Shown: positions 7,417 through 17,648, counted from the first letter of the stretch. The stretch is DNA of 64,000 nt from Bradyrhizobium sp. BRP22 (GCF_020194175.1 NZ_JADYVX010000041.1:1-64000), one strand, 5' to 3'. Numbers and translations are program-made. Notes: a model not told the origin generated them from the sequence alone.

Positions 7417-8886
7417 TTAATTCCTTTGGATGAGGCACTGCGGCCCGCCGGCGGCCTTCAGACTGCTGCAGACCTGCGTCGCCTGATCCAGGGAGCTGAA
7501 CGGACCGGCAAACGCCCGGTAGTACACGCCTTTCTCGCCGAGATCGACGCGCTTCACCACCAGCGACTGCGAGCCGAGCACGCTCGGGTATTTGCCCTGC
7601 AGCGCGCGGTAGGAGGCCTGCGCGTCCGCTTCGTTCCGCTGCGAGGAGACCTGAACCACGTACCCTCCGCCACTGCTGACGGTCGCCGTGGGATTGGTCG
7701 AAGCGAGCCGGGTCGGCGCGGGGTCAGGCTGCGGCGCCCCGGGCGCCAGCGACAGCGGCGTGTTGGCGCTTGCATTGGCCGAGGCCGGGTTGCCGTGCTG
7801 CGGGTTGGCAGACGCAGACCGCGTGGCAGGGGCTGACTTGGCCGGTGGAGGCGGCGCTGACGCCGGCACGCCGGCTTCTGTCGCATCGCCCTTAACTGAA
7901 TACGTCCGGATCCGCCGCGGCTCGTTGTTCGGCAGCGTGCCACTGGTGGTCATCGGCGATGCCGCCGACGGAGCGACGCTGGACACCGGTGGCGGATTGG
8001 CATTCTGGTTCAGCGGCGGGAATACCACGCGCGGACCGGAATTGGAGGTGACGTCGACCGGCGTCTCCTCGCGCGACACGAGCTTTTCCGTGCCGTTGCC
8101 GGGCACCATGCGGTCTGGTGCCTTGCCGGCACCGTCAGGCTGCGCCGGCATGATCTTGGTCGGACTGTTGTCAGCCTTGATGATCGGCGGTTCTCCGCTG
8201 CGAGGCGAACCGACATAGGTGCGGTAGGCAAAGGCTGCACCGGTACCCACCACTGCAAGGGCAAGCACGGCCCCTACCGTCATCAGTCCGCTGCTGCGCC
8301 TGCGCGGCGGAGGTTCTTCCTCCTCGTAGCCGGTGCTCTGATAGGCATAGGGATCGTCCGGATAGGCCGCTTCGCGCTGAAAATCCTGCTCGCCGGATTC
8401 GATCCGGCCATAGAGCGCATCATCGTAGCGCGACGGATCGGGCTCCGGCGCCGGTTCCTCGAGCGGCAACTCCTCGTGATATTCCTGCGCCGGCGCCCCG
8501 GCATGTTGCGCGCCGTAGCGGTGCAGCGGGTGCACAGCGCTCGGCTGCAGATCCGGTTCCTCGTAGTCCTGCGCTGGCGCAGCATATTGCTGGGCCGGCG
8601 CGGCCTCACGGCGGGTCCGCTGCATCCAGGGCGGAGGACCGGCCGGCAGGTCCACCTCCTCGTCTTCAGGCTGCGCCTGGTACGACTGCGGGCGGACATT
8701 GGCCCGCGACTGCAGAGGATGCGGCGTCGGCTGCGGCTTCGGCGGCGTGGCGGCAAACGGATCGGTCTGTCCGATCAGCCGCGCCAGTTCGGCCAACGGG
8801 TCGCTTTCGGCCCGACCCGCGGCATTGGCGCCGCGATCATAGTCGTGGTCGGCGGGAAATAGTCGGTCTTGATATCGATCAGCCAT
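7417..8886 (-). CDS. SPOR-domain membrane protein
   Basis: This 489-residue inner-membrane protein has a long acidic, Pro/Gln-rich cytoplasmic part (1-195), an RRR stop-transfer cluster and one membrane helix (about 200-222). A disordered Pro/Ala/Ser periplasmic linker leads to a C-terminal SPOR domain (about 409-489, starting GGGYVVQVSSQRNEADA). SPOR domains bind denuded glycan strands at the division septum, so a septal or cell-wall role is likely. It sits between argS and nagZ, the usual rhizobial position. A TTG at 8919 is in frame but would add 11 poor residues, so the ATG at 8886 (MADRYQDRLF) is preferred. Confidence 0.9.
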   Translation of the reverse strand: MADRYQDRLFPADHDYDRGANAAGRAESDPLAELARLIGQTDPFAATPPKPQPTPHPLQSRANVRPQSYQAQPEDEEVDLPAGPPPWMQRTRREAAPAQQYAAPAQDYEEPDLQPSAVHPLHRYGAQHAGAPAQEYHEELPLEEPAPEPDPSRYDDALYGRIESGEQDFQREAAYPDDPYAYQSTGYEEEEPPPRRRSSGLMTVGAVLALAVVGTGAAFAYRTYVGSPRSGEPPIIKADNSPTKIMPAQPDGAGKAPDRMVPGNGTEKLVSREETPVDVTSNSGPRVVFPPLNQNANPPPVSSVAPSAASPMTTSGTLPNNEPRRIRTYSVKGDATEAGVPASAPPPPAKSAPATRSASANPQHGNPASANASANTPLSLAPGAPQPDPAPTRLASTNPTATVSSGGGYVVQVSSQRNEADAQASYRALQGKYPSVLGSQSLVVKRVDLGEKGVYYRAFAGPFSSLDQATQVCSSLKAAGGPQCLIQRN

Positions 8887-9004
8887 CGTGATCTTGCATC
8901 CCCTTGGGGACAGCGCCAAGTCGCCTGCAACTTCCTGGTACGAACGAGTTGGTCCCTGCCAAATACCCCCACGATCCCCATCGCGAGAGGCTTCGCCCCT
9001 GCTG

Positions 9005-10801
9005 CTACCGCATCTCGGTTGGGGCCTGGACGCCTAGAACCGCTAAGCCCGATGCCAGAACCGAGACGACGCCCTGAACCATTGCCAGTCGCGCCCTCGT
9101 GATCTCTGCATCATTATTGATAATGAAGCGTAAATAGGGCAAATCGCCCCCTTTGTTCCACAGCGCGTGAAATTCGCTGGCCAAATCATATAGATAAAAC
9201 GCGATTCGGTGCGGCTCATGCGCGATTGCCGCAGCTTCGATCATGCGAGGATAGAGCGCCAACTGCTTGAGCAGGCTGAGTTCTGCCGGGTCGGACAGCC
9301 GCTCCAATGCCGCCCCCGAGAGATAGTCCCGCCGCGCGCCGTCCTCCTCCGGCAGGTCGGGGAGCACCTCCTGCCGCGCGTTGCGGAAGACCGAATGGCC
9401 GCGGGCGTGTCCGTACTGGACGTAGAACACCGCATTATCCTTGGTCTGCTCGATCACCTTGGCGAGATCGAAATCGAGCACCGCGTCGTTCTTGCGGAAC
9501 AGCATCATGAAGCGGGTCGCGTCCGAGCCAACCTCGTCGACGACTTCGCGCAGCGTCACGAACTCGCCGGCGCGTTTCGACATCTTCACCGGCTCGCCGT
9601 TGCGCAGCAGCCGGACGAGTTGCACGATCTTCACGTCGAGCTCCGCCTTGCCGGCGCTCACGGCCTTCACCGCCGCCTGCATGCGCTTGACGTAGCCGCC
9701 ATGGTCGGCGCCGAACACGTCGATGAGATTGTGAAAGCCGCGCTCGAACTTGTTGCGGTGGTTGGCGATGTCGGAGGCGAAATAGGTGTAGGAGCCATCC
9801 GACTTGATCAGCGGACGATCGACGTCGTCGCCATAGGCGGTGGCGCGAAACAGCGTCTGCTCGCGGTCCTCGTAATCCTCGACCGGCTTGCCTTTCGGCG
9901 GCGGCAGGCGTCCCTCGTAGATGTCGCCCTTCTGCCGCAGAAAATCGATGGTCTCGGCGACCTTGTTGTTGCCGGTCTCGATCAGCGAGCGCTCGGAGAA
10001 AAATACGTCGTGCCGGATGTTGAGCGCGGCGAGATCGTCCTTGATCTCGGCCATCATCATGGCGATCGCCTTGTCGCGCACGATCGGCAGCCAGGCAGCA
10101 TCGCGCATCGAAAGCAGCCTGTCGCCACATTCCTTGGCGAGCGCCTGCCCGACCGGCTTCAGATAGTCGCCGGGATAAAGCCCCTCCGGGATGGCGCCGA
10201 TGTCCTCCCCCAGCGCCTCGCGATAGCGGAGATAGGCCGAGCGCGCGAGCACGTCGACCTGGGCGCCGGCGTCGTTGATGTAGTATTCGCGCGTGACGTC
10301 GAAGCCTGCGAATTGCAGCAGGCTGCACAGCGCATCGCCGAACACCGCGCCGCGGCAATGGCCGACATGCATTGGCCCGGTCGGATTGGCCGAGACGTAC
10401 TCGACATCGACCTTCTCGTTGCCGCCGATCGCGCTTCGCCCATAGTCTACGCCATCGCGCAACACGGTCCGCAGCGCGTCCGTCCAGACGTTTGGCTTGA
10501 GAGTCAGGTTGATGAAGCCGGGACCGGCGACCTCGACGGAGGCCACAAGCTCGTCGGCGCGCAGCTTGTCCGCGATCTTCTCGGCGAGATCGCGCGGCTT
10601 GGCCTTGGCTTCCTTGGCGAGCACCATCGCGGCATTGGTCGCCATGTCGCCATGGCTGACCTCGCGCGGCGGCTCCACCACCACCCGCGACAGCTCGATG
10701 CCATCGGGCCAATTGTCCTCGGTCGCAAGCGCGGCGCAAATCGCGTGCACGCGCGCGAGCACATCGGCAAAAAGATGCGTAGAAGCTGGTTTGTCGGCCA
10801 T
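9005..10801 (-). CDS. argS: Arginyl-tRNA synthetase
   Basis: This class I synthetase attaches arginine to tRNA-Arg. The 598-residue protein has the Arg-N domain at the N-terminus, then GPMHVGHCRG, where HVGH is the HIGH-type ATP motif. KMSKRAGEF is the KMSKS-type loop. The C-terminal DALR anticodon-binding domain contains the ALYPRMIEAAAIAHEPHRI region. The ATG at 10801 (MADKPASTHLF) gives the family N-terminus; a longer frame to 10864 adds unrelated basic residues. Only 10 bp separate it from the dgt stop, so the two are cotranscribed. Confidence 0.97.
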   Translation of the reverse strand: MADKPASTHLFADVLARVHAICAALATEDNWPDGIELSRVVVEPPREVSHGDMATNAAMVLAKEAKAKPRDLAEKIADKLRADELVASVEVAGPGFINLTLKPNVWTDALRTVLRDGVDYGRSAIGGNEKVDVEYVSANPTGPMHVGHCRGAVFGDALCSLLQFAGFDVTREYYINDAGAQVDVLARSAYLRYREALGEDIGAIPEGLYPGDYLKPVGQALAKECGDRLLSMRDAAWLPIVRDKAIAMMMAEIKDDLAALNIRHDVFFSERSLIETGNNKVAETIDFLRQKGDIYEGRLPPPKGKPVEDYEDREQTLFRATAYGDDVDRPLIKSDGSYTYFASDIANHRNKFERGFHNLIDVFGADHGGYVKRMQAAVKAVSAGKAELDVKIVQLVRLLRNGEPVKMSKRAGEFVTLREVVDEVGSDATRFMMLFRKNDAVLDFDLAKVIEQTKDNAVFYVQYGHARGHSVFRNARQEVLPDLPEEDGARRDYLSGAALERLSDPAELSLLKQLALYPRMIEAAAIAHEPHRIAFYLYDLASEFHALWNKGGDLPYLRFIINNDAEITRARLAMVQGVVSVLASGLAVLGVQAPTEMR

Positions 10802-10811
10802 GGGGCGCCGC

Positions 10812-12023
10812 CTAACGCAAATCCGGGGTCGAGTCAAAAAGCCTGTTGTGCTCGATGAGGGCATAGCGATCGGTCATCCCGGCAATGAAATTACCGATCC
10901 GCCGGGCGCGTTCCGCCTCGGTCTCCGCTTCCCTGCCCTCCACCCACTCAGGCGGAAGGTCAGCCGGGGATTGCCGGTAGCGCGCGAACAGGTCGAATAC
11001 GATCTGTTCGGCGTCGTCCATCACCCGCATCACCCGTCTGTGCCGGTACATCCGTTGCCAGAGGAAGGCCTTGATCTCCACCTCCTCCTGGGCAACCACC
11101 GGCGGAAACGCGATCAGCGGCCCGTTGTGACGGCGCACGTCATGGGCGGATTGCGGCTGTGCGGCCTCGAGCCGCCGGCTTGCCTCGGCAAACACCGCGT
11201 TGATGAAATGCGAGATCAATTCGCGCACCAGTTCCGCGCCGCGCCGGACTTCGTCCAGACCCGGATAGTGCCGGTCGATTTCCGCAATGATTTCCGCGGT
11301 CAGCGGCATCACTTTGAGCTCGTCGACCTTGAACAGTCCCGCGCGCAGGCCGTCGTCGATATCATGGGCATCGTAGGCGATGTCGTCGGCGAACGCCGCG
11401 ACCTGGGCTTCGAGCGAGGCAAAGCTCCATAGCTCCAGATCGTAGGTTTTGTCGTATTCGGAAATACCGATGGGAATGCCGCCTGTCTCGCGGTAGCGCC
11501 CGGCCGGCGCGCCGCTGCGCTCGGTCAGCGGGCCGTTGTGCTTGACGATGCCCTCGAGCGATTCCCAGGTGAGATTGAGTCCGCCGAATTCGGGATAGCG
11601 GTGCTCCAGCGCGGTGACCACGCGCAGCGTCTGCGCATTGTGGTCGAAGCCGCCATGGGGTTTCAGGCACTTGTCCAGCGCCCGCTCCCCGGCGTGGCCG
11701 AACGGCGGGTGTCCAAGGTCGTGCGCCAGCGCCAGGGTCTCCGTCAGGTCCTCGTCCAGACCGAGCTGGCGGGCCAGCGCCCGGGCGATCTGCGCCACCT
11801 CCAGCGAATGGGTCAGCCGCGTGCGGTAATGATCGCCCTCATGGAACACGAAGACCTGCGTCTTGTATTTCAGCCGCCGGAACGCGGTGGAATGGATCAC
11901 GCGGTCGCAATCCCGGCGGAACGGGCTGCGGGTCCTGCTTGGGGCCTCCGCGAACAGCCGCCCGCGGCTGCGATCGGGGTCGCAGGCATAGGGCGCGCGG
12001 GGAGCAGCCATTCCGACCGACAC
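10812..12023 (-). CDS. dgt: dGTPase-like HD-domain triphosphohydrolase
   Basis: It belongs to the deoxyguanosinetriphosphate triphosphohydrolase-like (type 2) family, which hydrolyses dNTPs to deoxynucleoside and tripolyphosphate and so controls dNTP pools. The metal site is visible as H in RLTHSLEV, HD in LALAHDLGHPPFGH, and D in FADDIAYDAHDIDDG. The 403-residue length is typical. The start is a GTG at 12023 (MSVGMAAPRAPY); an ATG four codons later (12011) is equally possible. It heads the dgt-argS group and is divergent from erpA across 107 bp. Confidence 0.93.
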   Translation of the reverse strand: MSVGMAAPRAPYACDPDRSRGRLFAEAPSRTRSPFRRDCDRVIHSTAFRRLKYKTQVFVFHEGDHYRTRLTHSLEVAQIARALARQLGLDEDLTETLALAHDLGHPPFGHAGERALDKCLKPHGGFDHNAQTLRVVTALEHRYPEFGGLNLTWESLEGIVKHNGPLTERSGAPAGRYRETGGIPIGISEYDKTYDLELWSFASLEAQVAAFADDIAYDAHDIDDGLRAGLFKVDELKVMPLTAEIIAEIDRHYPGLDEVRRGAELVRELISHFINAVFAEASRRLEAAQPQSAHDVRRHNGPLIAFPPVVAQEEVEIKAFLWQRMYRHRRVMRVMDDAEQIVFDLFARYRQSPADLPPEWVEGREAETEAERARRIGNFIAGMTDRYALIEHNRLFDSTPDLR

Positions 12024-12130
12024 GGTTTTTTAGTCCTTATCCATTTGATTCCGCTTCCTTCCACACTTAACTATGGTGGACGCGGGATACCAAATGAAAT
12101 GGGTATGACGCAGTTTCGGAGACGTTGGCC

Positions 12131-12460
12131 ATGACTGACTCTGTCACCATCAGCGAGCGGGCTGCCCGCCGGATCGGGCAAATCCTCAAGAGCGAGGGTG
12201 ACGGTGCGATGCTGCGGATTTCGGTCGAGGGCGGCGGCTGCTCCGGCTTCCAGTACAAGTTCGACGTCGACCGCGCCAAGGCGGACGACGATCTTGTGAT
12301 CTCCCGTGAGGATGCAGTGGTCCTGGTCGATTCGGCTTCCGTGCCGTTCCTGGCCGGATCCGAGCTCGATTTCGTCGACGACTTGATCGGCGCATCGTTC
12401 CGCGTCGTCAACCCGAACGCGACCGCCTCCTGCGGCTGCGGCACCAGCTTCTCGATCTAA
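12131..12460 (+). CDS. erpA: A-type iron-sulfur carrier protein ErpA/IscA
   Basis: A-type carriers receive Fe-S clusters from the ISC/SUF scaffold and pass them to target apoproteins. The 109-residue protein shows the three conserved cysteines: one in GGGCSGFQYKF and two in SCGCGTSF near the C-terminus. The ATG at 12131 (MTDSVTISERAA) is used; a TTG two codons upstream is in frame. It is divergent from dgt and ends 8 bp before the convergent amidohydrolase gene. ErpA versus IscA cannot be told apart from sequence alone here. Confidence 0.92.
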   Translation: MTDSVTISERAARRIGQILKSEGDGAMLRISVEGGGCSGFQYKFDVDRAKADDDLVISREDAVVLVDSASVPFLAGSELDFVDDLIGASFRVVNPNATASCGCGTSFSI

Positions 12461-12468
12461 GCCCCATC

Positions 12469-13317
12469 TCAACGGCTTGCGAACAATGCCCGCGCATTGC
12501 GATGCGCGATCTTTGCCGCGACGTCCGGCGGTAGCTGGTCGAGCCAGGCGCGGTAGCCGGCCATGATCTCGCCATAGCTTGCCCAGCGTTCCGGCACCCA
12601 GGTGTCGGAGCCGAGCAGGAAGCGGTCGGGGTAGCGCTCGAACAGCGCGCGCCATTCCGCCGTCAGCTTCCCTGCCCCGTCGACGATGCCGCCGCGGTAG
12701 GACAACTCGCCCCACAGGTTCGGATATTTGCCGAGCATGGCCGCGACGCGGTCGGTCGGCAGGCCAAAGCCGGTATGGGCCCAGATGATCTTGGCGCGCG
12801 GATTGTGCCGCATCAGGATTTCGACGGCTTCCTGATCGGCGTGCGCATGCAAATAAAGATCGTGGTCGACCGCGAAATCGACCGTCTTCTTCACCCACTC
12901 GGTATCCGCCGCTTTGCCAGACAAGTGAAATTCGCCGATGCCGCGGTAGTAGCCGCGCTTGAACTCCTCCTGCACGAGGTCGAAGATCACAGGATCGCCA
13001 AACCAGGTCTGGATATCGGCACGCACGCGGTAGGGCCGGATGAACGGCACCACCTCGAGGCCATCGGCCTTGGCATCGACCAGTGCATGGGTGCCGGTAT
13101 TGGGACGGCTGGTGGCGATGATGCCGGTGATGCGGTGCTTCCTGAACAGCGCCAGCACTTCATCGAGCGTGTAGGTGGGCGTCGGCTCCCAATTGTAGTG
13201 CAGATGCGCATCGAAAATTTCGATCGGCTCGGCCGCGCTTGCAGGCGCGCCCATTGCAGCGAACCACGCAACGGCGGCAAATCCCGCCGCCCGCATTGCA
13301 CGAGGGAGCATCGTCAC
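12469..13317 (-). CDS. Secreted amidohydrolase-family (TIM-barrel) protein
   Basis: The 282-residue protein has a Sec signal peptide (about 1-28, ending APASAAEP). A metal-dependent TIM-barrel hydrolase of the Amidohydrolase_2 type follows. The motifs are DAHLHYN (the H-x-H metal pair), LHAHADQEAV, IIWAHTGFGLPTDR and LLGSDTWVP, the last supplying the catalytic Asp. The substrate is unknown; relatives include decarboxylases and lactonases. The start overlaps the RND pump stop by 4 bp (ATGA), so it is the third gene of the efflux operon and probably acts in the periplasm on something related to what the pump exports. Confidence 0.85.
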   Translation of the reverse strand: MTMLPRAMRAAGFAAVAWFAAMGAPASAAEPIEIFDAHLHYNWEPTPTYTLDEVLALFRKHRITGIIATSRPNTGTHALVDAKADGLEVVPFIRPYRVRADIQTWFGDPVIFDLVQEEFKRGYYRGIGEFHLSGKAADTEWVKKTVDFAVDHDLYLHAHADQEAVEILMRHNPRAKIIWAHTGFGLPTDRVAAMLGKYPNLWGELSYRGGIVDGAGKLTAEWRALFERYPDRFLLGSDTWVPERWASYGEIMAGYRAWLDQLPPDVAAKIAHRNARALFASR

Positions 13318-16300
13318 TCCGCGGCCACCACGTGCGGCCGATCCTCGCCGCCCTCCTCGAGCTGCGGCTCGAGCCTGCGGCGCAGCCGACGGTCGATGCG
13401 ATCGAGATAGATGTAGATCACCGGCGTGATGAACAGGGTCAGTAACTGCGAGACACAGAGGCCACCGACCACGGCCACGCCGAGCGGCTGGCGCAGCTCG
13501 GCGCCGGCGCCCGCGCCGAGCGCGATCGGCAGCGTGCCGAAGATCGCGGCAAAGGTCGTCATCATGATCGGGCGGAAGCGCAGCAGCGCGGCTTCGCGGA
13601 TCGCGTGCTCGGCGCTCAGGCCGACGCGGCGGCGCTCGAGCGCGAAATCGACCATCATGATCGCATTCTTCTTGACGATGCCGACCAGCATCACGATGCC
13701 GATCATCGCAATGACCGACAGCTCCATGTTGAACAGCATCAAGGTCAGGATCGCACCGATGCCAGCCGACGGCAGGCCCGAGATGATCGTGATCGGATGG
13801 ATGAAGCTTTCATAGAGAATGCCGAGGATCACGAAAGCCGCGAACACCGCCGCAAGGATCAGGATGCCCTGCCCGCGCAGCGAATCCTGGAACACTTGCG
13901 CGGTGCCGGAGAAGCCGGTTGCGATCGTGGCCGGCAGGTTCGAGCTGTGTTCCAGCGCCGTGATCTGGTCGACCGCATGACCCAGCGACGTGCCGGGGGC
14001 GAGATTGAAGGAGATCGTCACCGCCGGCTGCTGGCCCTGATGGTTGATCTGCAACGGGCCGACCGACGGCACCAGCTTTGCGACTGCATCGAGCGGAATG
14101 GTCTGGCCGCTCGCGGTCTTCATATAGAGCTTGGACAGGTTCGACGGATCGACCCGGAACTCCGGCTGCACCTCCAGGATGATCTGGTAATCGTTGGAGG
14201 GCATGTAGATGGTGCCGACCTGGCGCGAGCCATAGGCGTTGTAGAGCTGGTTGCGGACCTGATCGACGGTGACGCCGTAGACGGCGGCTTTCTCGCGGTC
14301 GATATCGACCGTCATCTGCGGGTTCTTGATGTAGAGATCGGTGGTGACGTCGAGCAGGCCAGGGATCTTCTCGATCTTGTCGCGCATGTCAGGCGCGATC
14401 CGGTACAGCGACTCGGTATCGCCGCTCTGCAGCACATATTGATACTGGCTCTTGGAGACGCGGCCGCCGATGTTGAGGTTCTGGACGCTCTGGAAGAATG
14501 CCTGGATGCCCGGGATGTCGCGGGCTTTCTGACGCAGCCGCCCGATCACGACAGCGGCGTTGTCACGCTCCTTCTGCGGCTTCAGCGCGATGAACAGGCG
14601 CCCGTAATTCGCGGTCGGGTTGGGTCCGCCGGAACCGACGGTCGAGTTGACATAGCCGACCGCAGGATCGGTCCGAAGCACGTCGACCAGCGCCTGCTGG
14701 CGCACCTTCATCGCTTCGAACGAGGTGTCGGTCGCGGCTTCGGTCACGCCGATCAGGAAGCCGGTGTCTTCCTGCGGGAAGAAGCCCTTCGGCACGATGA
14801 TGTAGAGATAGAAGGTGCCGGCGAGCGTCGCCAGGGTGACGGCGAGCATCAGCGCCTTTCTCGCCAGGACCCAGTCGAGCGTCCATTCATAGACCCGCAG
14901 CAGGGCGTCGAACATCGCCTCAAACGCTCGAAGCACGACATTGGGGCGCTTGGTCTCGTTATGGGCGCGCAGCACCCGCGCGCACAGCATTGGCGTCAAG
15001 GTCAGCGAGACGAAGCCGGACACGAGGATGGCGACCGAGATCGTCACCGCGAATTCGCGGAACACGCGGCCGACGATTCCGCCCATCAGGAGCACCGGGA
15101 TGAACACGGCGATCAGCGAGAAGGTGATCGAGATAATGGTGAAACCGATCTCGCGCGCGCCCTTCAGCGCCGCCTCGAACGGTCGCATGCCGCGCTCGAT
15201 GTGGCGGACGATGTTTTCCAGCATGACGATGGCATCGTCGACCACAAAGCCGACTGACAATGTCAGCGCCAGCAGCGTCATGTTGTTGACGGAGTAATCC
15301 AGCGCATACATCGCCGCGAAGGTGCCGAGCAGCGAGATCGGGACCGCGAGCGCCGGAATGACCGTGGCCCACAGCGAGCGCAGGAACAGGAAGATCACCA
15401 GGATGACCAGCGCGATCGCGATCATCAGGGTTTCCTCGACGTCATTGACCGCCTGCCGGATCGAGACCGAGCGATCCATCATCACCTGCATGGTCACCGA
15501 GGGCGGGATCGTGGCGCGCAGCGCCGGCAGCTTCGCCAGCACGGAATCGACCACGGCAACCGTGTTGGCGTCCGGCTGCTTCTGGATCGCGAGCACGATC
15601 GCGCGCTCGCCATTCATCCAGGTCGCCACCTTGTCGTTCTCGACGCTGTCGTAGACTTTCGCGATCTCATCGAGCCTGACGGGAGAGCCGTTGCGCCAGG
15701 CAACGTAGATCTGCCGATAGTCGGCCGCCTTGTCCATCTGGCCGGAGGCCTGCAGGGCGACGTCCTGCTTGGGTCCGTTCAGCGTACCGACAGGGGTCGA
15801 GGAATTGGCCCGCGACACCGCGGACCTGATGTCTTCAAGCGACACCCCGCGCGCCGCCGCCGCCACGGGGTCGGCCTGGACCCGGATCGCGAATTTCTGC
15901 GGGCCATAGATGAGGACCTGCGCGACGCCCGGAAGCTGCGACAGCGCCTGGCCGACCGTGATGTCGCCATACTCGTTGACGGCGGAGAGCGGCAGTGTCG
16001 CGGAACTCAGCGCGATGAACAGCACCGGGAAGTCGGCGGGGTTCACCTTGCGGAAGCTCGGTGGTGTCGTCATCTCGATCGGCAGCCTGCGCTGGGCGAT
16101 CGTCAGCGCGGTCTGCACGTCGAGCGCTGCGGCGTCGATGTTGCGGTTGAGGTCGAACTGGATGGTGATGACGCTCGTGCCCTGCGAGGAGTTCGAGGAC
16201 ATCGAGGAGATGCCGGCGATCGTCGAGAGCTGCCGCTCGATGATGCCGGCGACCGAGGCTGCCATGGTGTCGGCGCTGGCGCCCGGCAGCGTCGCGGTCA

Positions 16301-16439
16301 CGGCAATGGTCGGAAAATCGACTTTCGGCAGCGCCGAGACCGGCAACAGGCGGAAGCCAAAAATGCCAAAGGCGATGATCGACGCGGTGATCAGCGTCGT
16401 CATCACCGGCCGTCTGATGCAAAGTTCGGGCAGCGACAT
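13314..16439 (-). CDS. RND multidrug efflux permease (MdtB/MdtC type)
   Basis: This 1041-residue inner-membrane proton-antiport pump is of the HAE1 class, with the two-fold repeated layout of 12 membrane helices and two large periplasmic domains. The N-terminus MSLPELCIRRPVMTTL is typical of MdtB/C-like pumps. VGFVVDDAIVMLENIVRH holds the Asp-Asp proton relay of helix 4. The end of the second half has the GIVMLVGIVKKNAIMMVDFA motif. It starts 6 bp after the periplasmic adaptor gene and overlaps the amidohydrolase by 4 bp. No outer-membrane TolC-like gene is nearby, so it must share one encoded elsewhere. The substrate is not predictable. Confidence 0.95.
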   Translation of the reverse strand: MSLPELCIRRPVMTTLITASIIAFGIFGFRLLPVSALPKVDFPTIAVTATLPGASADTMAASVAGIIERQLSTIAGISSMSSNSSQGTSVITIQFDLNRNIDAAALDVQTALTIAQRRLPIEMTTPPSFRKVNPADFPVLFIALSSATLPLSAVNEYGDITVGQALSQLPGVAQVLIYGPQKFAIRVQADPVAAAARGVSLEDIRSAVSRANSSTPVGTLNGPKQDVALQASGQMDKAADYRQIYVAWRNGSPVRLDEIAKVYDSVENDKVATWMNGERAIVLAIQKQPDANTVAVVDSVLAKLPALRATIPPSVTMQVMMDRSVSIRQAVNDVEETLMIAIALVILVIFLFLRSLWATVIPALAVPISLLGTFAAMYALDYSVNNMTLLALTLSVGFVVDDAIVMLENIVRHIERGMRPFEAALKGAREIGFTIISITFSLIAVFIPVLLMGGIVGRVFREFAVTISVAILVSGFVSLTLTPMLCARVLRAHNETKRPNVVLRAFEAMFDALLRVYEWTLDWVLARKALMLAVTLATLAGTFYLYIIVPKGFFPQEDTGFLIGVTEAATDTSFEAMKVRQQALVDVLRTDPAVGYVNSTVGSGGPNPTANYGRLFIALKPQKERDNAAVVIGRLRQKARDIPGIQAFFQSVQNLNIGGRVSKSQYQYVLQSGDTESLYRIAPDMRDKIEKIPGLLDVTTDLYIKNPQMTVDIDREKAAVYGVTVDQVRNQLYNAYGSRQVGTIYMPSNDYQIILEVQPEFRVDPSNLSKLYMKTASGQTIPLDAVAKLVPSVGPLQINHQGQQPAVTISFNLAPGTSLGHAVDQITALEHSSNLPATIATGFSGTAQVFQDSLRGQGILILAAVFAAFVILGILYESFIHPITIISGLPSAGIGAILTLMLFNMELSVIAMIGIVMLVGIVKKNAIMMVDFALERRRVGLSAEHAIREAALLRFRPIMMTTFAAIFGTLPIALGAGAGAELRQPLGVAVVGGLCVSQLLTLFITPVIYIYLDRIDRRLRRRLEPQLEEGGEDRPHVVAAE

Positions 16440-16445
16440 CGCGAT

Positions 16446-17579
16446 CTAAGCCCCGGCCTTGCGGGCGCGCGGCTCGGCGCGCGTTCCGTCAGACAATAGC
16501 AGTTGACCGTCAACGACGACATCCTCGCCGCCGGAGAGCCCTTCGGAGATCACGGAGAACCCGCCAAAGGTGCGGTCGACCTTGACCACGACGACCTTGG
16601 CCACACCGTCCTTCACGGCGAAGACGTAGTTGCCGTTCTGGCTGCGCTGGACTGCCACGGTCGGCACCACCACGGCATCCTCGTTACGGATGATCAGCTT
16701 GGTCTGGACCAGGATGCCCGGCCACAGCGTCTCGTTGCCATTGTCCATGATGCCGCGGACGGTCACCATGCCGGTGGTCGAATCCACGGTGTTCTCGACC
16801 ATCGCGATCTTGCCCTCTTCCGAGCGCTTGTGCCCCGGGATGGTCGCGATCACCCTGGATTCGCCCTTTGCCATGGCATCGCGCAGGTCGGCGAGCGCAC
16901 GCTGCGGGATCGCGAAGGTGACGTAGACCGGCGCCATCTGGTTGATGGTGGCGAGCGGCTGGGTGTCGGCGGGGCGCACGAAATTGCCGATCTTGACATT
17001 GGCGGCGCTGATGCGGCCTGCAAACGGCGCGCGGATGATGGTGTAACTTTTCTGGACGCGGAGATTATCTAGTGCGGACTGATCGGCCTTGATGGTGCCG
17101 ATCAGGATGTCGGACTGGGTCTTGGCGTTGTCGAGGTTGACCTGGGTGGTCGCGCCTTTGGCGACGAGATCATTGTAGCGGCGAAGATCGCGCTGCGCGC
17201 CCTCGAGCTGCGCCCGGTCCCTGGCGAGCACACCTTCGGCCTGTTCGATCTGCGCATCGATTTGCCGTGCGTCCAGCGTGAACAGCAGATCGCCCTCATT
17301 GACCCTGCCGCCGTCCTCGAAATGAACGCCGATGATCGTGGTCTCCAGCCGCGACTTCAGCGCCACGCTGGCGATCGGCGTCACGGTTCCAATGGCGTCG
17401 ACATCGACCGGCACCGACCGGCGCTCTGCCTTCGCGAGGTCGACCGAGACCGCACGCGGCCGCTGCGGCGCCTGCGCGCTCGCGCCACCGCCCACCATCC
17501 ACGAGGAGCGGGTGGCAAAGGCGGCGACGGCGACGATCCCGATGACGCCCGCAACGAGAATCAAATTTCGTTTCTTCAT
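16446..17579 (-). CDS. RND efflux periplasmic adaptor (HlyD/MdtA family)
   Basis: The 377-residue membrane fusion protein links the RND pump to an outer-membrane channel. It has an N-terminal membrane anchor/signal (about 5-25, LILVAGVIGIVAVAAFA). Next is the split biotinyl-lipoyl domain (around VALKSRLETTIIGVHFEDGGRVNEGDLL) with an alpha-hairpin between its halves (about 110-175). A beta-barrel and membrane-proximal domain finish the protein. It is the first gene of a three-gene operon (adaptor, pump, amidohydrolase). A palindrome at 17649-17663 in the divergent promoter region is a candidate operator. Confidence 0.94.
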   Translation of the reverse strand: MKKRNLILVAGVIGIVAVAAFATRSSWMVGGGASAQAPQRPRAVSVDLAKAERRSVPVDVDAIGTVTPIASVALKSRLETTIIGVHFEDGGRVNEGDLLFTLDARQIDAQIEQAEGVLARDRAQLEGAQRDLRRYNDLVAKGATTQVNLDNAKTQSDILIGTIKADQSALDNLRVQKSYTIIRAPFAGRISAANVKIGNFVRPADTQPLATINQMAPVYVTFAIPQRALADLRDAMAKGESRVIATIPGHKRSEEGKIAMVENTVDSTTGMVTVRGIMDNGNETLWPGILVQTKLIIRNEDAVVVPTVAVQRSQNGNYVFAVKDGVAKVVVVKVDRTFGGFSVISEGLSGGEDVVVDGQLLLSDGTRAEPRARKAGA

Positions 17580-17648
17580 GGTTCATGCTCGTCTGCCGGC
17601 CCACAACGGCCGGGACGATCCAATCCTGCCCCTTACCTGCCCCTCGAC

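Noticed and set aside
9209..10858. A 549-codon plus-strand frame opposite argS
   Set aside because: ArgS on the minus strand has all family motifs; the opposite frame is a bias artefact.
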